DNA from: Meconema thalassinum
Lineage: Eukaryota > Arthropoda > Insecta > Orthoptera > Tettigoniidae
DNA length: 64,000 nt
Reading direction: 5' to 3'
Assembly (NCBI GenBank): GCA_946902985.2
Contig: OX336389.2
Span: 789,632,979 to 789,696,978, forward strand
Below the pieces are notes generated by a model. The model searched no databases, had not been told where the DNA came from, and was given only the letters and a program-made list of their open reading frames with translations. Each line of letters starts with the position of its first letter. The stretch's first letter is position 1. This document shows positions 55,400 to 64,000 of the stretch, piece by piece. A program made the translations under genes and the position numbers.

Positions 55400-56522
55400 A
55401 GTCAAGATGGTAGATGGCGTACATAGCTAATGTTCCAATCAATTCCTCTAGGTGCAAAAGAGTAATAACAACGAAACTTAGTAATCGGGGAGACTTACAT
55501 AGGATACAACTCTTAACGTACATCTCAAGAACATTCAATTATACTCCTTGATAAGGACTATTCTCAAACATTTAAGATAATTTAGGCTGTGTGTTCTTTA
55601 CAGACCATAAGGTTTTTAATTGTAATGGCACATTCTCTACATCGTATAGAACTAATTTAGATTGTAAAACACCTAGATTTCAGAATTCCGTATACCGTAT
55701 CATCACCAGTAGTAATATTTAAAATCCAATGTCAGTGGTGCATTGTTGAACAACGACCAGATTAATTCGCAGAAAGAATTAATACTGTAATAATATTTTA
55801 GTAATAAAAGCTGTATGTTTCCTTTTATATTTATAGGAATTCATAATTTTGTTCTTTAATAATTCAGGAAATCTTATAGTAAGTTACTGAGAACTGTTTG
55901 AGAAAGCGAAGCACGTGAACTCTCTAGGAGCACACGCTCGTTTGTTCGTTGATAGACCCGAGCACCGACCAGATCTCAATAGTGAAGGGTATGGCAGAGA
56001 TGCTAGAATGAGTACGTCCTATCCCAAAAGTTAACTCGGCTGGTCGTTGCCCGCTAATTGCAACAAGGGAGCCGAGGCGCGGACGGAGACATCCGAGATG
56101 CTTCGTCAACTGCCAATGCCATGTCTTGCAACGTAATTTGCTCGTACTTGTGACACTGACACTCGTGGTTCTTTCTCACCCTCGTATATAACTCACCTTG
56201 TTTTGTTCTCGTGAAGGTGTTCATGTAGACTAACTTATAATCCATTTAATCCGATGACAATGTGATGTTCTCTGAACTGCGGCATTCGTGATGCACAAGG
56301 TACATCCGTTTTACCGCGCAATTGAATACAGTTTTCTCTGACATCAAGCAGTCTCTTACCTAAATTATCCGCCAGCCACCACTGTCTGATTTACCTTTTC
56401 ACATGTGTTGGTGAGACACAGGTTATGGTACATAGTTGAGCAAGCCTTATTGCCTCACGCCGTGGGATTAAGACGATCGATGCTCTACCAAATCAAATGT
56501 ATAGTTTGTGTAAATGATTGGC
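55400..56522. other. Unassigned region
   Basis: AT-rich, then a GC-richer stretch at 55900-56120. No gene and no match to the 5' LTR region. A 15-base string gttcgcaagggtaca is shared by 49629 and 55380, too short to call an LTR. Confidence 0.4.
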
Positions 56523-56533
56523 GCCTAGCAATT

Positions 56534-56664
56534 GAAAAATGAAAATTAAAATCCACAGCCTGCTTCGTCTCCGACCGGGTCAGGAATGGAATGAATGAAG
56601 CCCCTATCTAGCGGCGAGGATATGAACTGTGCCGGCTGCCGAGGCCTGACGCACTCCTCTGGGT
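56534..56664 (-). mobile_element. 131-bp SINE with perfect target duplication
   Basis: gcctagcaatt flanks it exactly at 56523-56533 and 56665-56675. The A-rich end is on the left, so the element is on the minus strand. The body has ccgaccgggtcaggaatgg and ggatatgaactgtgccggc. Confidence 0.9.
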
Positions 56665-56859
56665 GCCTAGCAATTAATAAAATTCAATTAATAAAATTTC
56701 TGACTTTTCAAAATTAATCAGCCTAACTTAGTTGTAAGATATGTTACAAACTGGTAACGCAACAGTGCGTATCATTTATGTCAAGTTTCAGAAACATCAC
56801 AATGTGCATGTTTATTTCTGGAAAAGTACATGTTTTACTGGTCTCTCGGTGAGTTGACA

Positions 56860-57070
56860 GGCTGCGTGGTGCAGCGGTATCGTTTTCGCCTGCTGTATCC
56901 AAGGTTGCAGGATTGAATCCTGGCGTAGTCAATCAATATTTGAGGATGCGCAAATGCGAGGGAGCCGTGTCAGGGATTTACTAGCATGTTAAAGTTACTC
57001 CATCGGGGTAAAATTCCGTCTCTAAAAGCCACAGTGTTTAAAAGGGACGTACAATCAATAACAATATTAT
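56860..57070 (+). mobile_element. tRNA-derived SINE
   Basis: GGCTGCGTGGTGCAGCGGTA (A box) and GGTTGCAGGATTGAATCC (B box). Flanked by tctcggtgagttgaca (56844-56859) and tctcggtaagttgata (57071-57086), a 16-bp duplication with two differences. The tail is AT-rich. Confidence 0.9.
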
Positions 57071-57086
57071 TCTCGGTAAGTTGATA

Positions 57087-58031
57087 AACTAATACCATGA
57101 ACTGGTACACAATTCCTTAGTGTTGTATTGATGAATAGCCTCTTCGTGTAACTTTGGACACATTTTCCAGTGATGAAGTGAGTTATCAAAAGTAGCGATG
57201 AGAGAGCAAGTACTATTACGGTAAAACGACCATTTTACTATTTTAAAATATTGTGTTTTGATTTCTGGTCTGAAATGGTCACAACGTTTGGACACTTGAG
57301 TTTTGAGTTTGAATCTGTTGCTCGATCCTTGTTCATGATGTTGGTAATGTACCAAACGCGTTTTAGTCCATCACATGGAAAATATTTTTAAGTGGTCGGG
57401 TACAGCTTTACTACCTTCAATTTTTCAATTTATTTTTAATTTCATGCTCATATCCTTCAGAAACATTTTGGTAAAAAAATGTCATTATGAGCAACAGTTT
57501 TCAGTTAACTGTTAGAAAGCAAAGACTTGCACCCACTTTTCGTCCTGTCAGTGTAGTATGTAATATTTATGCACTTATCGTCATCACTCGTTTTCCGAAA
57601 GTTGTTATTTTAACATCTGTTTTAGTGATAACTCAAATACTAATTGACATACACTGATGAAAGTTTTTGTTTGTTTTTCAACATATTATATCTACAACAT
57701 GATGCAAATATATGTTTCTCACTTGGACAGTATCTTCTTAAAAAGTAAATTGTGTTAAAATATTATACAAATTAAATTTTAATATTCAATTAAAAACTAT
57801 TTGTTCTTATTATGTTGCTGAAAGTACATGAATTTGAAGAAGAGATTATTAGCAATAATATACGACAAAAAGATCCTAAAAAAGTAGAAAATTAGTAGAG
57901 TTATTACAAAAATATCTCAGCCATGCATGAAAAACAATCACAAATTGAATTTTGAAAAACATATGCTAATTATTTTTAGGTCAATGGTAATGTTGTTTTC
58001 ATGTAAGACAATAATAGTAGAATTAATAAAA
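57087..58031. other. AT-rich unassigned region
   Basis: No gene, RNA or repeat recognised; strongly AT-rich from 57440 onward. Confidence 0.5.
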
Positions 58032-58052
58032 ATCTATCTATCTATCTATCTA
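58032..58052. repeat. (TCTA)n microsatellite
   Basis: Five uninterrupted CTAT units directly precede a SINE. Confidence 0.95.
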
Positions 58053-58059
58053 TTACGGA

Positions 58060-58420
58060 TGAGGGTGAGACCACATCGTGGCTAGCACTCTTGGATGTCA
58101 CCCCCGAGGTCCGGGTTTGATTCCCAATTCTGGCCAGGTCTGCTGGTTGGTCTGCTGCCTCGTGAGGCAGAACTGAGAGGAGGTGGGTTTGATTCCCATC
58201 TCAAATATCCTAGAAGTGGTTTTCCGTGGTTTCCCCACTTCTATTCCAGGCAAATGCCTGGATGGTTCCTAAATTAAGGCAGCGTTCACCTCCGTCCCAA
58301 TCCTGGTCTCAATTACAAACACTTCTACAGGCAGCGCAGTAACACAGGTTATCTGTCCATATCCTGTACACACAACCGAGCACACGGGGCTTAATGGCCA
58401 ATTGAATTAACAACAACAAC
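58060..58420 (+). mobile_element. tRNA-derived SINE, full length
   Basis: gaccacatcgtggctagcac and ggtccgggtttgattccc form the head; then ctgcctcgtgaggcag, gtgggtttgattccc, tggttttccgtggtttcccc and ccaggcaaatgcctggatgg; tail with aacacaggttatctgtcc, gagcacacggggc and an AAC-rich end. It serves as the reference for related copies in the window. Confidence 0.88.
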
Positions 58421-58485
58421 TTGAGAGGGTGACTTTATATTGCTTTTGTTATTTTTAGGAACTTAGTAACCCGTGGTTGACAGCC

Positions 58486-58560
58486 ACATCCACTTGGGTG
58501 TGTGAGGAATCTAACAAATAACCTGCTTCACTGTGATGAACCTAGAAGTCTGTATCACTG
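58486..58560 (-). mobile_element. SINE tail fragment
   Basis: cttgggtgtgtgaggaatct and aaataacctgcttcactgtg match the reverse complement of the SINE 3' end. Confidence 0.5.
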
Positions 58561-58599
58561 TGCACAGCCTATGGTTAGACCCTGAAGCGTAGCCATGCT

Positions 58600-58882
58600 C
58601 GTAAAATCGTGCACATCGGCCATGAGGGCATCTGCAAGGAGTATGGAGGTCGCAGGCTCGAATCCCACCGCTGACAGTGGCTATTCTGAAGTTTGATTAT
58701 CCACGGGTTTTTCCACACACCCACTTTAAATCCCGGCGCACCTACCCCATCCCTTTCCCTAACGCACTATTACAGTCATCACAGAAATACAGCTTATCAG
58801 GCAAGTTCAACACATACCCAACTACACGGGGCTGATGACCGAGAAGTCCCAAGACCCTTCACTGAATCAACGACTTATTATT
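58600..58882 (+). mobile_element. Diverged SINE
   Basis: ggtcgcaggctcgaatccca (B box), ctgacagtggctattctgaa, and the tail aaatacagcttatcaggc, cacatacccaactacacgggg. Confidence 0.7.
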
Positions 58883-58924
58883 GTTAGGGACTTACTTGAA
58901 ATGAGGTACGGGTACCATCCTTGT

Positions 58925-59285
58925 TGTTGTTAATTCTTTTCTCTGTCCGATATTGAGGTCAAGTTGTCTCATGTACTTGGGTGTGTATAGAATTTGTCTG
59001 ATAACCTGTGCCACTGTGAAGTCTGTATTAGTACCAGTGTGTGTATTTGATTTGGAAGTAGGATTTGAGTGGTAAGCACCCGTGGCCACCATCTCAGCTA
59101 CTGCCTGGAGTAGAAGTGAGAAACCATGGAAAACCACTTCCAGGATGGCTGAGGTAGAAATCGAACCCGCCTCTACTCAGTTTTACGTCACGTGGTTGAT
59201 TGTATCCCACTCCAGCCCTCAGACTAGAATTTCATTTCTTGGTAGAGCCGGGAATCAATCCCGAGCCTCCACGATGACAGCCAAC
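58925..59285 (-). mobile_element. tRNA-derived SINE, minus strand
   Basis: Tail gtacttgggtgtgtatagaa and gataacctgtgccactgtg on the left; gaaaaccacttccaggatgg and gaaatcgaaccc in the body; gccgggaatcaatcccgagc at the right is the complement of a B box. Confidence 0.85.
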
Positions 59286-59405
59286 CATGCAGGTTTGAAT
59301 CCGGGCGCAGACAGTGGCTATCCTGAGTGTCACTTTCTCTCGATTTATTCCACACTCCCACCAGGCCAAACATTCTAGCCACTATGCAATGAGCTGGACA
59401 GGAAT
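59286..59405 (+). mobile_element. Partial SINE
   Basis: ggtttgaatccgggcgcaga and cagtggctatcctgagtg match the body of the SINE at 58600-58882. It abuts the head of the minus-strand SINE. Confidence 0.55.
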
Positions 59406-60113
59406 ACAATGACTAGTCAGAGTGATGACATTGATTGCATGTCCTCTTTTGCCTGTACTTAGCAATGCACGCGTTCCACGTCAGCGCGTTATTATTTGAC
59501 GCTTCCGCTAAGCGTGTTACTGAGTCTCATGATCGATTATAAGGTGTAGGCGAACCTGCTGACATATTTAAACACGCCGGCGACAATCTACGTCACTTCC
59601 TAGCAAACAGCGGAGTAACGATCTGGGAAGAAAGCAATCTACTCCGGGTGATTGCGCAATTGATGAAGCTGTCTCTACAAATGTTGAGAGAGGTTGAGTT
59701 ATTTTAAGTGCTTGATAAGCGACTTGCAATGATTGTGAATCTTCACCTTCGGGCTTTCCGAAATTACCGTTAGAATGGTGCTTATGCTCACGTTCTGATT
59801 AGTTTGGCAGTCTCCCTGTGTTAACTTGTCACAGATCTGCACTGCAACTCAACAAAAAAAACGGATTAGGATTATAGGCAGAAATCATCCGATAATCTCC
59901 TTTTCACGGTTTACAATTAACGAAAAAGATCAGGAAAACATCTTATGCTTCATATTTGAAAACGTTTGGCAGTCTCTAAAGAAGATACAGCTCTCAGGAA
60001 GATAATAAACACTCCAGCTCTGACTGCATTTAATAGAATTCGTGAGTTATATGAGTTACCACATCCTGCAATCCCTTCCATTAGCAAAATGAGAGTTTAG
60101 AATAAAAGGAAGT
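59406..60113. other. Unassigned region
   Basis: Moderate GC at 59460-59700 and AT-rich after; no gene or repeat recognised. Confidence 0.45.
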
Positions 60114-60132
60114 ATGTCACGTACTGTATACA

Positions 60133-60497
60133 ACCGACGGTAGTGGCTACGCTGGCTAAAGCGCAGCATTAGGTCATGGGGCCAAGCTCTCTGCTGACTC
60201 GGTAGACGCGTGGGTTCGAGCCCCACCGTCGGCCGTCCTTGAAATGGTTTTCCGTAGTTTCCCATTTTCAACACCAGGCAAATGCTGGGACGGTACCTTC
60301 TGACAGGCCACGGCCGATTCCTTCCACATCCTTGCCCAGTTTCGTTCACCATCATTCATTTCATCTCTCATTAACTTCTCTCCTGAGGTTGGCGTCAGGA
60401 AGGGCATCCGGCCGTAAAAACCATCACCACAAAGACTTCCATCGCATCTCATCCCCGACCCCGTTGGAAAAACGGGAATAATAAGGGGTATACATAC
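60133..60497 (+). mobile_element. 365-bp SINE with 19-bp target duplication
   Basis: atgtcacgtactgtataca occurs at 60114-60132 and 60498-60516. Head: gtagtggctacgctggctaa and gtgggttcgagccccaccg; body: tggttttccgtagtttccc and ccaggcaaatgctgggac; 3' part: ggcgtcaggaagggcatccg, probably shared with a LINE that mobilises it. Confidence 0.95.
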
Positions 60498-60678
60498 ATG
60501 TCACGTACTGTATACAGCATATTTCATGAAACTCAAAATAGCGACGGTATTTCATTTGTTCAAAACTTATCTTACAAATCATCAGAATTAAAATTCTGCA
60601 GTTATTGTGCTCACAGAACTCTCCATCATCAGCAAAAGGCAATAATGGCCTATGACTGTTCTTATTGGCCTGATTTTA

Positions 60679-61381
60679 CAACGAGGCCCTTCTCTATAGA
60701 ACGGAACCATGCCGGGGCTCTGGGCCGGTTGGAGAGCGATGAGTTACCTCCAGATAACTAGCATTTACCAATTACACAAGTGCGGGTCGGTAAACACTGG
60801 ATGCTGTCATAGCATTTACTACATACTCAGCTGGCAAGATACCTTAGTTGAAAGAGTTAAGACTTGTGGTTAAGTACTGTAGCCGATATTGAATCCCGTG
60901 ATCATGGTGAGGTATAGAACAAAGCATCAAATTTTCCTTGGGGGAACTTATTTTCTCGGGATGTCTTGCAATAAATGTGTTCATAGGTTTCAGTTTCAGC
61001 GCGGGTCGAATTTTACTCGTTGGCGAACTTCAAACAATAGGTATACCAAAAAAAAACCACGTACGCTGGAGTCTCTCAAGATCACAATAACTGCACCGAT
61101 ACGAAATATCAGTGAGCATAAATTACAGCGAGTGTACCAAAACTTCCTACGTTGGTGCAATGTGTGTTTAGAAAATAAAGGGCAGTATTTCCCGCAACTA
61201 CCCTGAAATTCATGTGGGTAACGATGATTACTAAATACGATCAAAAGTTTAAATGTGTTGAACTAGTTCGGTGCTATGCTGCTGCTAGCGGCAGTGCCTT
61301 GCTCGACAGGTGGCTAGTCACAGTAGCCCGACCACCACACGGTGCCTGCGAGGTTCCGTTCTAGAGAGAAAAGCCTCACTG
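60679..61381 (+). mobile_element. Inverted-repeat DNA element with Tc1/mariner-like remnant
   Basis: aacgaggcccttctctatag with gaacggaacc at the left is matched in inverse by ggttccgttctagagagaaa with agcctcac at the right. Between them a plus-strand frame (60889-61206) ends SLKITITAPIRNISEHKLQR and VYQNFLRWCNVCLENKGQYF, resembling the C-terminal helix region of Tc1/mariner-type transposases. No certain target duplication. The ends and the remnant may be from different elements. Confidence 0.45.
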
Positions 61382-61722
61382 TATTTTGCTTTCCCTAAGA
61401 TTATGAATTCAAGAATGTATAACAATTGACATGATTGTAATATTGATCAATACCTATCAGGACATGTTGACTCCCACCGCTGTTTACACAATCAATTGAA
61501 AAGAGTCATGAGGTAGCAGAATGTGCATTAATATGCGGTGCTATAATTCCTTGAATTCGCTTGTGAATGGCCATCTCTGCACGAGATGGAATGTTATTTT
61601 ATTTGTCAGGATGAATATCGATCAGGCTGCTCATTTATAGGTGACATGCTTTATAGTGATCAGATAAGTGTTTGAATGGAGTGTTGCAGTGGGCTCCAGA
61701 TAGTTTAGACCAGTGGTCAGTA

Positions 61723-62499
61723 CAGGCGCGGATTCAAGGGGGGGGGGGGGGGTCACGGGGGTCATGACCCCCCCCCCAAACGGAGACCAAATTTTTTTTG
61801 CAAACTCAAAAAACGAAAACACAATTAGGCCTACCAGACAAATAAAACTTAACGAATTTTAACTGAAAAACAGTTTTTTTTTTTCATTTTATTCAATACT
61901 GAATTATCTTTATTGGAATTATTATGTTCTGTTACAACTGTACATAAATTACAACTTCTAACCTCTTGTATAAAAACTATTAGTTAGACAACAAAATCAA
62001 CTCGTCTATTTTGTTTAGCAAACCTTGTGATTACCGAATCGATGTTTATAGTGATGTCACGATGAATGTGCAGTAATGCACGGATAGGAAACTGGGGCTT
62101 TTTTCGCACCAAAAATTTTTGCCGGCGTCCAAACTGCAAGCTTGGTTGGCAATTTAAGATGTGACTTTCTCCCTTTGTCGGTACCAACTCGACTTGCCGA
62201 AACTGTTACGTACCTTGATCCTTTTCTCGAAGCTCGATATAAAAGTCGCAAAACACGCCGTTGCAATTTGTACGAATATTTTTGATGCACTGAACGCATC
62301 AAATTTCTATCCATGAAGCTTGCCAAAAATTGGCCTGGTTTTGTACGTTTGGTTATTTTGTGATTGCGTTTTTAGTGATACCATTTTTCTTAACAATTTC
62401 GATTCTCTGACCCCCCCACCGCCCCCCCCCACCTCCCCAAGCCAAACTCTAGATTGATTCTCTGACCCCCCCCAAAACCAAACTCTAGATCCGCGCCTG
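61723..62499. mobile_element. Non-autonomous hAT-type transposon
   Basis: Ends CAGGCGCGGATT and its complement (gatccgcgcctg) are flanked by an exact 8-bp duplication ggtcagta at 61715-61722 and 62500-62507, diagnostic for hAT-like elements. The interior is AT-rich with no transposase. Near both ends are long G or C runs, and ggtcacgggggtcatgaccc can fold back. The right end carries two units of gattctctgacccccc...aaactctagat. Confidence 0.9.
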
Positions 62500-62507
62500 G
62501 GTCAGTA

Positions 62508-64000
62508 AGTGATGATGGTATGACGTGGTAGCTTGTGAGTCAGCCGTCCTACAGCAGCAAGAGGGAGTGAAGTTCAGTGACGGTTTGTGTGTGCTGGAGT
62601 ATATTTGAGTCTACATTTTGTGTGCATGACAATCTGCAACTCTTTAATGAGAAGTCAAATATCAAATTTATGTTTAAAAAATATTCTTTGCCTAACCAAC
62701 AGTGTAACAGTGACTCCAAATATGAGGAAACTAGGGCGTAGAAAAAGATTCAAAAGAAAAATCCGTAATGGGCTTGGATCGTAAATGCCTCAGAAACAGC
62801 AATACTAGGCGACCTAACCATGTTCAAACTACAGTACTCATAACATTAGTATAATGCTAAAATGCTAGTAGTTCCGTGAAAAACTAAATTGCCTTTTTAA
62901 TACCATTATACTGACCTTTTCCATTAAAGACTCTCCCTCGTATTATAAGGATTTTCCATGTGAAGTACTAAATAGATTTCTGTTCACATCCTACGTTGTG
63001 ATAAAGTATAGAACAACAAAATCAAACTCAAAACTCAATATCCATAATTTGTAGTCATTTCAGACAAGAAACATAAAAAGATATATTCAAAGAAAGCATT
63101 ATCGTCTTACTATGGTACTAGTGCATGCCCTGTCTTAAATCAAAGCTTTCATCGTTCCTCAAGATAGCTCAAGTCAACACAGCTTAATCACTGGAAAATA
63201 TGTGTCCAAAATTACACAAAGAGGCTTTTATTGCGAAAGAAGTGTGTACTGGTGTAACAATTTACCGAGAGGCAAGTTCAATAAAACACAGTCGGCACCA
63301 ACATCATCACCGGGTGCTTATTCACTCCCAGTTTGAAACCATCTGGTGATATAACCACAAACAGCCAGGTGGAACATACTTCGAAGCTACACATTTAACA
63401 TCCTTTGTCGTATTTATATTGACTTACAGACACTGTGATGTAGAAGACTTGATGCGCCTGGTAAGGAAACAGTAGCCACTGATTTGTCCAAAACAATGAA
63501 ATCTCTTACCATGGTACTCGCATTGACACTTCACGACACTCCATTGCTGTTGTATGCAACGTATCCATATATTGACACTGTTAACGTTGCACCTTTGCGA
63601 GACCTTTGGTTGGAAGAAAAATTTGAAGTGATTTGTGTAGACCAAAAACATTGTTTGTGTTACATCATGAACAATGAACTTCTGACTCGCATTATGTACC
63701 AGTGCACGATAATCTGGTGGAAATATATATTTTCTCTTGCTGAACATTGAACTATAGCCTCTGCAAGAACCAGACCACTCCAGAGGCTGTCTGGGTTCAT
63801 GCGCCGGCATAAACAGTTCAAACAACTCCAACAGCTCCTTTTACACTCCTACTACGCACCAAATCAGTGGAGCAGTACAGTGCTTGTACCGACTGATAGA
63901 GATTTCTTTTAATGATAGATTACAGCTCGAAAAAACAAAAAAAGAAATTGACCGAAAGGTGGAGCTGTCTGGTGATCTGATAAGCCATCTCTCATCACCC
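62508..64000. other. Unassigned right end of window
   Basis: Mostly AT-rich with no recognised gene. A minus-strand 135-aa frame (63424-63831, starting MELFELFMPAHEPRQPLEWS) and an overlapping plus-strand 88-aa frame (63484-63750) show no domain I know. The region could be a decayed transposase, but no motif supports it. Confidence 0.4.

Noticed and set aside
63424..63831. 135-aa minus-strand frame as a gene
   Set aside because: No recognised motif, an overlapping frame on the other strand is also open, and no promoter or splice evidence can be seen.
1..64000. CRISPR arrays, operons or bacterial genes
   Set aside because: No spaced palindromic repeats or bacterial gene organisation; all coding signals are eukaryotic transposable elements.

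Overview
This window reads as a stretch of a large, repeat-rich arthropod genome. I see no convincing single-copy host gene; almost everything recognisable is transposable-element DNA. The mix suggests an insect: Ty3/Gypsy elements with Lys-tRNA-like primer sites, CR1/L2/Jockey-group and RTE LINEs, a Penelope-like element, many tRNA-derived SINEs and hAT and Mutator-like DNA transposons. Several SINE bodies resemble families I associate from memory with Polyneoptera such as Orthoptera; that is a weak guess.

Layout. 1-957: 5' part of a LINE on the minus strand, meeting head-to-head a 5'-truncated LINE reverse transcriptase on the plus strand (958-2798). 2650-5454 and 9098-11903 are near-identical 2.8-kb direct repeats. 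Between them lies a minus-strand retroelement fragment with a long intact coiled-coil Gag ORF and no pol. 11904-12244 is the 3' tail of another LINE, ending in (AAT)n. 12246-16858 and 23424-27901 are near-identical ~4.5-kb direct repeats; each starts right after an (AAT)n run that ends a different LINE. Between them sit a Penelope-like element with inverted terminal repeats, hammerhead-like ribozymes and a 12-bp target duplication (17079-19570), and an RTE LINE (about 19822-23422) broken by an inverted template-switch-like mutation.

29176-38891 is a complete minus-strand Ty3/Gypsy retrotransposon: two ~1.84-kb LTRs, 5-bp target duplication GAAAA, PPT, gag, protease, RT-RNase H and integrase, disabled by three in-frame stops and one frameshift. 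39049-41533 is a Mutator-like DNA transposon with terminal inverted repeats and a deleted, frameshifted transposase. 41537-42796 holds a 178-bp tandem repeat and two SINEs. 42797-49640 is mostly unassigned, with a cluster of AAGATGGCGGC motifs near 45.3-45.7 kb. About 49645-55399 is a decayed plus-strand Ty3/Gypsy element related to the Gag-only element; it has lost its RNase H region and I find no 3' LTR. 56.5-60.5 kb is a SINE cluster, several with clear target duplications. 60.7-62.5 kb holds an inverted-repeat element with a Tc1/mariner-like transposase remnant and a 777-bp hAT-type element with an 8-bp target duplication. The rest is unassigned.

The elements do not cooperate as a pathway; they form layers of nested insertion, duplication and recombination. 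The most informative signals are the ribozyme motifs in the Penelope arms, the palindromic mutation in the RTE ORF, the two LINE tails fused to one repeat at (AAT)n, insertions that differ between repeat copies, and the long intact Gag ORF with internal 66-bp repeats.
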